Assembly: GCF_013141765.1 (NCBI RefSeq)
Contig: NZ_WHOD01000101.1
Location: 62,001-126,000, forward strand
DNA length: 64,000 bases
Direction of reading: 5' to 3'
Origin: Paenibacillus foliorum
GTDB lineage: Bacteria; Bacillota; Bacilli; Paenibacillales; NBRC-103111
The notes below the pieces were generated by a model that made no database searches, was not told the origin of the DNA, and was given only the letters and a program-made list of their open reading frames with translations. Within the stretch, counting starts at the first letter, position 1, and every line of letters begins with the position of its first letter. Below, piece after piece: positions 33,378 to 42,060 of the stretch. The position numbers were made by a program, and so were the translations under genes.

Positions 33378-35144
33378 ATGAAACGGTCCGAAAGATTTGA
33401 AGGTTATTCTTATTCAAAGTTGCGGCGTGACCTCGTAGCAGGATTGATTGTTGGCGTGGTTGCTATTCCATTAGGGATGGCGTTTGCTATTGCTTCCGGT
33501 GTGAAGCCTCAGTTCGGTATTTATACAACTATTGTTGCCGGTATCCTTATCTCATTGCTTGGCGGGTCAAAATTTCAGATTGGCGGGCCTACAGGCGCAT
33601 TTGTACCCATTCTATTTGGCATTGTCCTGCAATACGGCTATGAAAACTTACTGATTGCCGGCCTATTAGCAGGAATTATTCTTGTCCTAATGGGACTTTT
33701 GAAGCTTGGTGTGTTAATTAAATACATTCCCCGGCCCGTTACCATTGGATTTACATCTGGGATCGCAGTTATCATCTTTTCAAGTCAAATCGGTAATTTC
33801 TTAGGACTAAGCAACCTACAGCGCCATGAATATTTTTGGCCCAATATGCATGAAATTGTGACTCACCTGTCCACACTCAATGTATGGAGTATGCTCACGG
33901 CCCTAATCAGCTTAGGCGTCCTATTAATCATGCCCCGAATCAACAATAAACTTCCAGGTTCCTTAGTCGGGCTGATCGTTTCCAGTATTGCTGCGACCTT
34001 ATTATTCAGTGGAAATGTCGCTACAATCGGGTCCACCTACGGGGCCATTCCAAGCACGCTCCCCAGTCTGGACATCCCTCACATATCATTGGATAAAATC
34101 AAAGAGCTGCTACCGGCTGCATTTATTATCGCTATGCTTGGTGGTATTGAGTCATTACTGTCCGCTGTTGTAGCAGATGGAATGACGGGCAGCAGGCACA
34201 ATAGCAACAAAGAGCTTATCGGGCAAGGAATTGCGAACATAGTTACTCCTCTATTTGGAGGAATACCTGCAACAGGAGCCTTAGCACGGACTGCAACCAA
34301 CATTAAAAACGGTGCCTCATCCCCTATTTCCGGGATCGTTCACGGGGTCGTTGTATTGTTAGTCCTGTTAGTGTTCGCTCCGCTCGCATCTGAAATTCCA
34401 CTCGCAAGTATGGCGCCTATTTTAATGGTGGTTGCGTGGAATATGAGTGAGAGAAAAGAATTTGCCCATATCCTCAGAACAAGAACAACGGATTCTTTCG
34501 TACTTGTTATAACCTTTCTCCTTACTGTATTTACCGATTTGACAACGGCCGTTGAGGTTGGATTAATCTTAGCCATCATTCTGTTCATCAAGCGGATGGG
34601 TAATAACCTAACCGTGGCCAAAGTATTGCCGGATCCATCATTGAAACATGAAAAAGTGCAAGCCTACATGGTTAAAGAAGATCATGACTGCCCTCAATTG
34701 AGTATGTTTACGGTTGAAGGCCTTTTATTTTTTGGCGCAGCGAGCCTATTCGAAAAGTCTGTCATGGAAGCTCTTTCAACTCAACCTGCAATACTGTTGC
34801 TTCGTATGGGAAAGGTATCTTACCTGGACTCAACTGGAGAATCCCATTTGGCAAGCATTGTACAGCATGTTAAGCATGCAGGCGGGATTGTGCTGATTTC
34901 AGGAATTCAAACTCAACCTAGAGCCTATTTGAAAAGAACCGGTTTAGACGAGAAAATTGGGGGCAGCCATTTCTTTGAACATACGGGAGAGGCTATTGAT
35001 TATGCAATAGGAAGAATGGATACTAGCAAATGTTTAGGATGCAAGCATTATGCATTCCGTGAATGCAACGTTTTATCTAACCCTGTAACCCAGCAGGACA
35101 TACTACCAAGCCTAAAAAAACACACAGCAAAGCAGGATGGCTAA
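33378..35144 (+). CDS. SulP-family anion transporter with STAS domain
   Basis: 588 residues. The membrane domain begins DLVAGLIVGVVAIPLGMAFA and has the SLC26/SulP signatures GGSKFQIGGPTGAFVPI and GGIPATGALARTATNIKNGA. A STAS domain follows at about 455-545 (CPQLSMFTVEGLLFFGAASL; SYLDSTGESHLASIV). Transport could be sulfate, bicarbonate or another anion. A tail after the STAS domain carries a CxxC-x7-C motif (Cys 552, 555, 563; KCLGCKHYAFREC), not usual for the family. It is probably repressed by the upstream ArsR protein. The stop codon is in the loop of its terminator. Confidence 0.94.
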   Translation: MKRSERFEGYSYSKLRRDLVAGLIVGVVAIPLGMAFAIASGVKPQFGIYTTIVAGILISLLGGSKFQIGGPTGAFVPILFGIVLQYGYENLLIAGLLAGIILVLMGLLKLGVLIKYIPRPVTIGFTSGIAVIIFSSQIGNFLGLSNLQRHEYFWPNMHEIVTHLSTLNVWSMLTALISLGVLLIMPRINNKLPGSLVGLIVSSIAATLLFSGNVATIGSTYGAIPSTLPSLDIPHISLDKIKELLPAAFIIAMLGGIESLLSAVVADGMTGSRHNSNKELIGQGIANIVTPLFGGIPATGALARTATNIKNGASSPISGIVHGVVVLLVLLVFAPLASEIPLASMAPILMVVAWNMSERKEFAHILRTRTTDSFVLVITFLLTVFTDLTTAVEVGLILAIILFIKRMGNNLTVAKVLPDPSLKHEKVQAYMVKEDHDCPQLSMFTVEGLLFFGAASLFEKSVMEALSTQPAILLLRMGKVSYLDSTGESHLASIVQHVKHAGGIVLISGIQTQPRAYLKRTGLDEKIGGSHFFEHTGEAIDYAIGRMDTSKCLGCKHYAFRECNVLSNPVTQQDILPSLKKHTAKQDG

Positions 35145-35165
35145 GCCACCCTGCTTGTTTGTTAT
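35129..35165. terminator. bidirectional terminator overlapping the sulP stop
   Basis: GCAGG-A-TGGC pairs with GCCA-C-CCTGC around TAA, which is the sulP stop codon. TTGTTTGTT follows on the plus strand; CTTTGCTGTG then a T-run follow on the minus strand. It ends both sulP and the convergent lipoprotein gene. Confidence 0.8.
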
Positions 35166-35181
35166 ACCTTGTAGTGATTCA

Positions 35182-36735
35182 TTATTTGGCAGCTTTATTC
35201 TTAGCCAGCGCTGCTTCGAACTCTTTAATCAAGTTGTCGCCGCCTGCTTTACGCCATTTGTCGATTGCTGCTGTAAAGCCAGCATCGTCCAATTTACCAA
35301 CGATGTAGTTAGTTTGCGCATCCCACATCATTTGATCCAACTCTTTACCACGCTCAGAGTAGGTTTGAGAGGACAGAGTTAGAGTCGGGTTATGAACCGC
35401 ATACTTCAAGTTGTCCGGCTCCATTTTGTAGCCTTTCATTGCCAATGGAGTATCCTTCAATTGAGGCACGTTGTACGTTTCAAAGTTCAGCATGCTATCA
35501 CGGTAAGGCTTAACTTCACGGTTAAATGCAGTCAAATCAACCCACTCAACCATATTATTATCAGACTTTTTGAAGTGAACGCCTTCGATACCGCGTTTTT
35601 GCAGGGTGGACATATCTGCATCAAGCAATTTATCCATGAATGTCAAAATTCGTTTCAGCTCAGCTTCGGTTTTCACAGTCGATTTCGGGAATACCAGCAA
35701 GCCATTGTAACCATTTTGTGCTGCAACTTTTGGTCCTTGAGGCCCTTCCATAGGTATAACATCTAACTGAGCTGTAGGAACTACCTTAACCAAGCGGTCC
35801 TGGATATTCGCAGCGTTTGTCGCCACACCGTTAAGTTTAAGAATCGCACGGCCGGACTCAAAAGCTTTATCCAATTCTGTGCTATCCAGAGCTGGGAAGT
35901 CTTGATTGATTAGCTTCTCTGCATAAAGGCGCTTGAACAATTTCAATACATCCATAAATTGCGGTGTCAGGAACTCAGGTGTAAGCTTGCCGCTGCTGTC
36001 TGCACCCCAACGGTTAACTCCGCCTTGAGCTACGGCAAAACGAGTCAAAAGAGACGCTGGACCTTCGTTGTACTTTTTATCCAACATAAAGGCGTAGGTA
36101 TCGTTTTTACCATTTTTATCTGGATCGTTAAGAGTCAAGTACTTAGCAATTTCGTACCACTCATCAAGCGTTTTCGGCATTTTCAATCCGTTAGCATCTA
36201 AAATATCTTTACGGAAAATAAACGATGGGCGTGCTATTTCACGAAATTGCGGAATTCCATAGAGTTTGCCATCAACCTTAATATTTTCATAATACTGCGG
36301 GTTCTGTGCGGATAGGTTTTTGTAATCCTTAAGAAAAGGACCTACTTCCCAGAATTGTCCGCCCTGAATCGCATTAATTACAGTTGGCACATAGCTAACC
36401 ATCAAAACCTTCGGCAATTCGTTAGCAGCGATCATTACGTTAATTTTCTCATCATACGTAGAAGCAGGCACCCACTGAATGTTTAATTTGGTGTTAGTTC
36501 CTTTCTCAAGTGCTTGTTCAATCACGTTTCCTTTGGCAGGAATATCTCCTACTTGCTTAAAGACCATAGACAAGTCTAATGGTGTAGTATCTACTTTAGG
36601 TGCCTCTGCTGATTTAGGAGCTGTTGTCCCGTTTGTAGTTCCAGTTTTTGCTGGTTCTCCGCTGCCGCAAGCAGCCAAAACTCCCATTGCTAATGTAACA
36701 GACCCCATAGTTGCAATCCACTTTTTATGCTTCAT
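35182..36735 (-). CDS. orphan extracellular solute-binding lipoprotein (LipO/family 1)
   Basis: 517 residues with lipoprotein signal MKHKKWIATMGSVTLAMGVL, lipobox LAAC and Cys 23. The mature protein has the long solute-binding layout of Paenibacillus LipO-type proteins (GNVIEQALEKGTNTKLNIQW, YGIPQFREIARPSFIFRKDI, DPDKNGKNDTYAFML). LipO-type proteins usually sit with YtcP and LplB-type permeases for oligosaccharide uptake; here none is adjacent. It may serve permeases elsewhere or act in sensing. A long 640-base upstream region with repeats and an orphan hairpin precedes it. Confidence 0.92.
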   Translation of the reverse strand: MKHKKWIATMGSVTLAMGVLAACGSGEPAKTGTTNGTTAPKSAEAPKVDTTPLDLSMVFKQVGDIPAKGNVIEQALEKGTNTKLNIQWVPASTYDEKINVMIAANELPKVLMVSYVPTVINAIQGGQFWEVGPFLKDYKNLSAQNPQYYENIKVDGKLYGIPQFREIARPSFIFRKDILDANGLKMPKTLDEWYEIAKYLTLNDPDKNGKNDTYAFMLDKKYNEGPASLLTRFAVAQGGVNRWGADSSGKLTPEFLTPQFMDVLKLFKRLYAEKLINQDFPALDSTELDKAFESGRAILKLNGVATNAANIQDRLVKVVPTAQLDVIPMEGPQGPKVAAQNGYNGLLVFPKSTVKTEAELKRILTFMDKLLDADMSTLQKRGIEGVHFKKSDNNMVEWVDLTAFNREVKPYRDSMLNFETYNVPQLKDTPLAMKGYKMEPDNLKYAVHNPTLTLSSQTYSERGKELDQMMWDAQTNYIVGKLDDAGFTAAIDKWRKAGGDNLIKEFEAALAKNKAAK

Positions 36736-37386
36736 TTATACCACGACTCCTTTTCTTTCTGTATATATTGAGGGTTTAGGTTACCCAAACCTTTCGGCGT
36801 TCATCTTGCTGCCTTCGACTCTGCACTAGCTCGCGATGCTTACAATATAAAGCAGAAGATTTGATTCCGCTTCACTTGAATGCGCTTCCAACAAATCCAC
36901 AAAGGGGTTCATTTTTGCACCCATCAACTTCCCGCTTCAATGTAATATAATGGGATGAAAGCGTGTAACATTTAGTCTATAAGTAAGCTGCCAACGATCA
37001 GTCCAGGCTTGCTAGTCATGAATGTCTCTGGCGCTAAGGAAAGTATACCTTCCTTATTTCATTTCAAACAATCATCTTTATTTAACTTCCTTAAAAATGT
37101 TAAAAAACCCTTATGAAATAAGGGTTTTCTTCATTTTACACATATGTGCACCCATGAACTTTTTGGATAAAAAACAGGCAAAACTTAATTTTTGAACATG
37201 GCTGTATATTGAAAATTTGATCGATTCAAGGGTTCATTGCTCTCAAATCAGCCATTTTATAGTGAAGAGCAGCCTTTCCTCGAAGGGACTAATACTTAGT
37301 TACAACTATCGATATGTTGCTATCCTATTCAGGTACACTACTACGAGAATTAAGATTAGCTTATACTTGGATATGAGGTGAATGAT
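36736..37386. other. long divergent control region of the orphan lipoprotein and ada operon
   Basis: About 650 bases without a gene. It holds two near-identical words TGCACCCATCAACTT (36916-36930) and TGCACCCATGAACTT (37147-37161). A half-good cre-like word (TGAAAGCG, about 36956) is also present. A strong hairpin sits at 37104-37128. On the right the AT-rich run up to 37386 should contain the adaA promoter, but no clear hexamers were picked. Confidence 0.4.
37096..37131. terminator. orphan intrinsic-terminator-like hairpin
   Basis: AAAACCCTTAT (37104-37114) and ATAAGGGTTTT (37118-37128) form a perfect 11-bp stem with a GAA loop, T-rich on both exits (stronger on minus: TTTAACATTTTTAA). No gene ends here on either strand. 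It would stop transcription entering the lipoprotein leader or a small RNA. Confidence 0.6.
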
Positions 37387-37968
37387 ATGGATCAAAAGTT
37401 ATTTGACCTTGTATACGAGTCTGTCGTTAACCGAGAATCAACCTATGAAGGTATATATTATACGGGAGTAAGGACAACAAAAATTGTATGTAGACCTACC
37501 TGCCGGGCCAAAATCCCCCTTGCCATTAATGTGACGTTTTATCGTTCACTAGAAGATGCGCTACACGCAGGCTTTCGGCCATGCAAACGTTGTAAGCCTG
37601 AAGAAAACGGCGCCCTTCGTCCGGATGCGGCTCTGGCCGCGCAGGTGGATTCGATCATTGAGACACAATATCATGACAAGCTGACTCTGCCGCAGCTCGC
37701 TGTTTCACTTGCAATAAGTCCCTATCATCTGCAGCGAACCTACAAGCAAGTGACAGGATATTCACCTGCAGAAAAAACCGAGCGTGTTCGTTTAAGGCAT
37801 GCACAGAGGCTATTATTAGAATCCAGCGCCACCATCGCGGAGATTGGAGCGGCTGTAGGCTACGGCAGTCCATCCCATTTTGCTTCTTGGTTTTGTCGAA
37901 GAACGGGCATCTCTCCCACCGCTTACAGGAATGGACAAAGAGGAGGAGATTCGTTAGATGGCCACTAA
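37387..37968 (+). CDS. adaA: AdaA-type methylphosphotriester-DNA methyltransferase/activator
   Basis: About 193 residues from the ATG at 37387, which follows GAGGTGA; a GTG three codons earlier lies inside that site. The N-terminal Ada zinc domain has four cysteines at 35, 39, 66 and 69 (VCRPTCR; RPCKRC). Cys 35 is expected to accept the methyl group from phosphotriesters. The C-terminal AraC domain (LTLPQLAVSLAISPYHLQRT; IAEIGAAVGYGSPSHFASWF) activates the operon when methylated. It overlaps the next gene by 11 bases. Layout matches Bacillus AdaA. Confidence 0.95.
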   Translation: MDQKLFDLVYESVVNRESTYEGIYYTGVRTTKIVCRPTCRAKIPLAINVTFYRSLEDALHAGFRPCKRCKPEENGALRPDAALAAQVDSIIETQYHDKLTLPQLAVSLAISPYHLQRTYKQVTGYSPAEKTERVRLRHAQRLLLESSATIAEIGAAVGYGSPSHFASWFCRRTGISPTAYRNGQRGGDSLDGH

Positions 37969-38506
37969 AATATATCGACAAACGGTAATCGGCTTGAATC
38001 AGCCATGGACACTTTTAGCTAGTGAGCACGGAATAAGCCAATTGATATATCCTCCTCACCTAGCATCAGTGGCTGGGTTGGATCAAGCTATCACTGACAA
38101 TGAACATATGATTGAGGATCGCAGCCTATTCGTTGAATTCGGCATCATCGACCTGTTGGAGCAGTATTTTGCAGGACTTCCCGTTAGCTTCGATAAGGTC
38201 CCTCTGGATCTAAAAGGTACACCTTTTCAACAAAGCGTGTGGATGGCCTTAAGCCAAATCCCTCATGGAGAAACATGGACTTATAAGCAGCTGGCTAACA
38301 CAATTGGAAAGCCGTCAGCAATACGTGCGGTAGGAACAGCGATTGGGCACAACCCTGTGCCTATTGTTTTACCTTGTCATCGGGTCGTTGGTTCCAACGG
38401 TACGTTAACAGGGTTTAGAGGAGGGCTTCAAATGAAAAAAGACATCCTTGCTTTGGAGGGGGTAACCCATATGGAGGCCATCGGACATGAACGATTCCAG
38501 TTTTGA
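37958..38506 (+). CDS. adaB: methylated-DNA-protein-cysteine methyltransferase (AdaB/Ogt)
   Basis: 182 residues. The suicide methyl-acceptor motif PCHRVVG is in PIVLPCHRVVGSNGTLTGFR, preceded by the helix-turn-helix region GTPFQQSVWMALSQIPHGET and TYKQLANTIGKPSAIRAVG. It repairs O6-methylguanine by direct transfer to the Cys. Second gene of the adaptive-response operon; it overlaps both neighbours, which implies coupled translation. The 90-residue N-terminal part is of normal length. Confidence 0.96.
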   Translation: MATKIYRQTVIGLNQPWTLLASEHGISQLIYPPHLASVAGLDQAITDNEHMIEDRSLFVEFGIIDLLEQYFAGLPVSFDKVPLDLKGTPFQQSVWMALSQIPHGETWTYKQLANTIGKPSAIRAVGTAIGHNPVPIVLPCHRVVGSNGTLTGFRGGLQMKKDILALEGVTHMEAIGHERFQF

Positions 38507-39386
38507 GCTGCCGCTGCCGCATCCATTTGATTTCCAGCAATGTTTGAACTACATGAGCCGCTCCCTGTTCGAATGTTTATATACAACAGATACCGAAGGG
38601 GTTAATCGACTAATACGAGTCGGAAATGATAAGCGATTAGTTAGGCTGACATGTCCCCAAGGCAGGGAAATGCAGGTTCAATTGCTGCAAGGTGATTCGC
38701 TAACTCCTGAGGAGCAGGAGGAGTTGATCCATTATATCAAGGATTGGTTTGATTTGAATCGAGATTTGGAGCCTTTCATTCAGATGTCCGAGGGGGACCC
38801 GCTGCTAGGCCCGTTGTTAGAAAGATTTTGGGGATTACGGATTGTAGGCATCCCGGATCTTTTTGAAGCGCTTTGCTGGGCTATTGCCGGCCAACAAGTG
38901 AATCTTACGTTTGCCTATAAGCTCAAACAGCGGCTGACGGAGCAGTATGGGGATACTGCAGAATGGGAAGGTGTGACCTATAAAATGTTCCCGTCACCTG
39001 AGCAGCTCGCTAATTCGTCGATTGAACAATTATGCAGCCTTCAATTCACAAGGAGCAAGGCCATGGCTATATTGGATGTAGCATCGCTTATGACTAACGG
39101 GGAATTAAGCAGAGATAGGCTGCTAACGCTTACCGATTCTGAAGCCGTCGACAAGGAGCTCACGAAGATACGAGGTATCGGTCCATGGACAGCTCAATAT
39201 GTGCGAATGAGATGCTTGGGCGATCAAACGGCTTTTCCTGTTGGGGATGTAGGACTGCAAAATGCTGTAAAACAGATGTTGGGGTTGAATCAAAAGCCAA
39301 CGCCACTTGAACTTCATGCATTATTCAAGCACTGGCAAGGATGGGAGTCTTATATTACCTTTTATTTATGGAGAACCTTATATTAG
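38487..39386 (+). CDS. alkA: DNA-3-methyladenine glycosylase II (AlkA type)
   Basis: 299 residues of the HhH-GPD superfamily. The helix-hairpin-helix is IRGIGPWTAQYVRMRCLGDQ and the catalytic Asp is in FPVGDVGLQNAVKQML. The family word EALCWAIAGQQVNLTFAYKL precedes it. It excises alkylated bases to start base-excision repair. Together with adaA and adaB it forms a three-gene alkylation-repair operon. It starts inside the end of adaB. The gap to the convergent esterase is under 100 bases. Confidence 0.95.
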   Translation: MNDSSFELPLPHPFDFQQCLNYMSRSLFECLYTTDTEGVNRLIRVGNDKRLVRLTCPQGREMQVQLLQGDSLTPEEQEELIHYIKDWFDLNRDLEPFIQMSEGDPLLGPLLERFWGLRIVGIPDLFEALCWAIAGQQVNLTFAYKLKQRLTEQYGDTAEWEGVTYKMFPSPEQLANSSIEQLCSLQFTRSKAMAILDVASLMTNGELSRDRLLTLTDSEAVDKELTKIRGIGPWTAQYVRMRCLGDQTAFPVGDVGLQNAVKQMLGLNQKPTPLELHALFKHWQGWESYITFYLWRTLY

Positions 39387-39482
39387 CAACAAAAGAGGAA
39401 GGTGCCGCCCGACTACTTCATGCCGGGTCGTCCCTTCTTCTTTTAACTGCAATAATCTCATTCTTCTGCATTCAACTAGATT

Positions 39483-40103
39483 TCATTCTGCATCAAGCTG
39501 GCTCTCTTTCTGAAACCAAGCTGCCGCGGCATCCACTTCTGTAGACGTCAATTGGTGGCCAAATCGTTCCCAATGTACCTTAACCGATGCGCCAGCCCCG
39601 CTAAGAAGCGCTTGAAGCTCCTCGGTTTCACCAGCCGAACAGATCGGATCATTAGATCCGGCTCCAATAAAGATCGGCGTACCTGACAAATCCGGAATTG
39701 GAATCCCTCTGCGCGGTACCATGGGGTGGTGAAGAATGGCGCCTTTTAGCGCCTGCTTATAATGAAAGAGCAGACTGCCTGCAATATTGGCTCCATTAGA
39801 GTAGCCCACCGCCACTAGGTTGCCGCGGTCAAATCCATATGTGCTTGCTGCCTCATCCAGAAAATCATTTACTTCCTTCGTACGGAAGATCAAATCCTCT
39901 TCATCAAAAACACCCTCTGCCAATCGTCTGAAGAAACGCGGCATTCCGTTTTCCAGAACATTTCCCCTAAGGCTAAGTATGGAGGACTCTGGAGAAATTC
40001 GCTTGCCTAGCGGCAGCAAATCACGTTCTGTTCCTCCGGTGCCATGAAAAAGAACTAACGTTGGAGCTTCCGTACGACTCCCCTTTTCGAAAATATGCTT
40101 CAT
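39483..40103 (-). CDS. MhqD-like alpha/beta hydrolase (phospholipase/carboxylesterase family)
   Basis: 206 residues. Catalytic Ser in VAVGYSNGANIAGSL, Asp in GAGSNDPICSAGET, His in ERFGHQLTSTEV; HGTGGTERDLLPLGKRI is the oxyanion region. It is similar to Bacillus MhqD, which is induced by quinones and catechol. Its ATG overlaps the stop of the dioxygenase gene, so the two are translationally coupled. Last gene of the mhq-type cluster. Confidence 0.9.
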   Translation of the reverse strand: MKHIFEKGSRTEAPTLVLFHGTGGTERDLLPLGKRISPESSILSLRGNVLENGMPRFFRRLAEGVFDEEDLIFRTKEVNDFLDEAASTYGFDRGNLVAVGYSNGANIAGSLLFHYKQALKGAILHHPMVPRRGIPIPDLSGTPIFIGAGSNDPICSAGETEELQALLSGAGASVKVHWERFGHQLTSTEVDAAAAWFQKESQLDAE

Positions 40104-41050
40104 CCTTGTTTCCCCTCCAATACCCTAACTTGGATAGGAAGCAGATTCGCTTCGATTTGGGAGCGCGATGCCTCGAACCACTCAGGCAGCATCAATTTCT
40201 CGCCTAATGTTTCAGCCGATTCATCATGAGCGAAGCCCGGAGGATCCGTAGCGATTTCAAAAAGTATCCCGCCAGCTTCCCTGAAGTAAAGAGCATTGAA
40301 ATATTGACGATCTATGATGTCGGTTGGACGATAGCCATAGTCTTGCACTGAGCTTCTCCATTCCGTATGCTGTTCGAAGTCTGACGCACGCCACGCGATA
40401 TGATGAACGGTTCCTGCCCCGTCAATGCCCCTGCCCATGGCAGCCATCGGTACGTCAATAACGTTACCGATATCTCCTTTGGCCCGATAGCGAGCATAAG
40501 CAACGTCCTCTGCGACTTTTTCCAAGCCGAGCAGGTTTTGCAACGCATCCATCGTTTTCATCGGATTGGTACTAAAGAGAATAGCGCCGCCGAAGCCTTT
40601 AATCGCCTTAGCGGCCGTAATGCCATCGAATAACCAAGTGCTCTCTGGTCCCTCTTCACGTTCAACGAGTTCAAGACGCAAGCCTTCATTGTCTGTGAAT
40701 TGGAGGTACTGCTCAGAAAAACGGCTCACCTTCGTAACCGAGACACCATGGCTCTCCAATCTATTCTCCCAAAAAGCTAGCGAGCCTTGCGGTACCACGT
40801 ACGTAGTAACTCCCACTTGCCCTCCGCCGATTCTCCCTTTACGCGAGTCCGGCCACGGAAAGAACGTGATAATAGTTCCTGGGCTCCCCGATTCGTTGCC
40901 GAAATACAAGTGATATACATCCGGAGCATCAAAGTTGATCGTTTTCTTAACCAGGCGAAGACCCAGAATACCAGCGTAAAAGTCGACGTTCTCCTGCGGA
41001 TTTCTTGCAAAAGCAGTAATATGGTGAATACCTGCAGTTTGTAGTGTCAT
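40100..41050 (-). CDS. MhqO/MhqA-like ring-cleaving dioxygenase (VOC superfamily)
   Basis: About 316 residues from the ATG at 41050, which has AAAGGAGGAA upstream; the longer frame overlaps the doxX gene and lacks a site. Two vicinal-oxygen-chelate domains are seen: residues 6-130 (GIHHITAFARNPQENVDFYA) and about 150-280 (GTVHHIAWRASDFEQHTEWR; GILFEIATDPPGF). The paired His and a late Glu are the expected metal ligands. Family members cleave hydroquinone or catechol-type rings and help survive quinone stress. Confidence 0.92.
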   Translation of the reverse strand: MTLQTAGIHHITAFARNPQENVDFYAGILGLRLVKKTINFDAPDVYHLYFGNESGSPGTIITFFPWPDSRKGRIGGGQVGVTTYVVPQGSLAFWENRLESHGVSVTKVSRFSEQYLQFTDNEGLRLELVEREEGPESTWLFDGITAAKAIKGFGGAILFSTNPMKTMDALQNLLGLEKVAEDVAYARYRAKGDIGNVIDVPMAAMGRGIDGAGTVHHIAWRASDFEQHTEWRSSVQDYGYRPTDIIDRQYFNALYFREAGGILFEIATDPPGFAHDESAETLGEKLMLPEWFEASRSQIEANLLPIQVRVLEGKQG

Positions 41051-41099
41051 ATGAATTCCTCCTTTATTATTGTCCCTACTTGTTAAATGAGTATTCGAA

Positions 41100-41507
41100 T
41101 TAATTAAGAACTCCATCCAAGGAATAAGCTCCCGCTCCAGTCAAAGCGATACCGATTACGATAACAATAAGTACGAGCTGATACTCGTAACCATTGGCTG
41201 TTGACCAAATACCGTTTTTTCCATGAACCTTGGCAATAGCTCCTAGCATAGTTAAGGTAATGAGCACAGCGGCAAGAGGAGTAAATAAACCTAAGGCAAA
41301 AAGAGCTCCACCGATTAATTCCATCAATCCAGCCATCACCGCCATAGCTACTCCGGGCTTAATCCCAACGGATTCCATCCAACCGCCTGTTCCCTTAGGC
41401 CCATATCCGCCAAACCAGCCAAACAGCTTTTGGGCTCCATGTCCTACAAACAACAATCCAACTACCAAACGAACCAATAATAATCCAAATGCCATCATTA
41501 AAATCAT
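41100..41507 (-). CDS. DoxX-family membrane protein (MhqP-like)
   Basis: 135 residues, four membrane helices. The DoxX signature LLFVGHGAQKLFGWFGGYGP is followed by GTGGWMESVGIKPGVAMAVM and GLMELIGGALFALGLFTPLA. Bacillus MhqP and CatD are homologues that work with ring-cleaving dioxygenases against thiol-reactive compounds. First gene of the mhq-like transcript; a MarR-type palindrome lies 25-40 bases upstream. GGAGG precedes the ATG. Confidence 0.92.
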   Translation of the reverse strand: MILMMAFGLLLVRLVVGLLFVGHGAQKLFGWFGGYGPKGTGGWMESVGIKPGVAMAVMAGLMELIGGALFALGLFTPLAAVLITLTMLGAIAKVHGKNGIWSTANGYEYQLVLIVIVIGIALTGAGAYSLDGVLN

Positions 41508-41531
41508 CCTCCAATTAGTTTTAAATTAATA

Positions 41532-41547
41532 ATCTTTATATTAAGAT
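41532..41547. promoter_or_regulatory. MarR/MhqR-type operator upstream of doxX
   Basis: ATCTTTATATTAAGAT: perfect 5-bp arms ATCTT/AAGAT around six A/T bases. It matches the site before the marR gene (42062-42077) in arm sequence and spacing. Confidence 0.7.
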
Positions 41548-41578
41548 AAAAGGTAAAAAAAGACGGCCACCGAGATGG

Positions 41579-42028
41579 CTAACTCTCTTCTGCTCCTTTT
41601 CCTAATTTCTTGAGCAATTCAACAGCTTCCAACTTTTCATCCTGAGAAAGAGCTCTAGTTAAGCCATGGATAGTAGCGGCATGATCAGGAAAAATACGAT
41701 CGAATAACTCTTTGCCTGCCGCAGTGATTTCCGCGAATATGACCCTGCGATCATCTTTGCAAGGCACACGCTTCAAGTACCCTTTCTTCTCAAGCTTGTC
41801 GATATTGTACGTAATACTTCCGCTCGTTATCAATATCTTCTCCCCGATTTGCTGCAAAGGAATTTGCCCTTTCGTGTATAACACTTCAAGAACCATAAAT
41901 TCGGAAGGTGACAGGCCGTATTCCTTCATATCTTTGACAGCCCGATCCATCACCGTTCTATAAGCTTTGGAGAGTACAACGAATAACTTAAGGGAAGTCG
42001 CCTGTTCCTTATCTAGTTCATTTGGCAT
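41579..42028 (-). CDS. MarR-family repressor (MhqR-like)
   Basis: 149 residues. Winged helix: LSPSEFMVLEVLYTKGQIPL, QQIGEKILITSGSITYNIDK, LEKKGYLKRVPCKDDRRVIF. GGAGGTGA precedes the ATG. Similar in size and context to Bacillus MhqR, which represses the mhq genes and is released by quinones. A single Cys lies in the wing (VPCKDD), where a thiol-reactive inducer could act, although this is inference. Autoregulation through the palindrome at 42062-42077 is likely. Confidence 0.9.
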   Translation of the reverse strand: MPNELDKEQATSLKLFVVLSKAYRTVMDRAVKDMKEYGLSPSEFMVLEVLYTKGQIPLQQIGEKILITSGSITYNIDKLEKKGYLKRVPCKDDRRVIFAEITAAGKELFDRIFPDHAATIHGLTRALSQDEKLEAVELLKKLGKGAEES

Positions 42029-42060
42029 TTAGTCACCTCCTGCAATGTCTTTTGTTTAAA

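Noticed and set aside
36950..36972. cre-like word TGAAAGCGTGTAACA upstream of the orphan lipoprotein
   Set aside because: Only the left half fits the consensus; the right half is out of register by one base.
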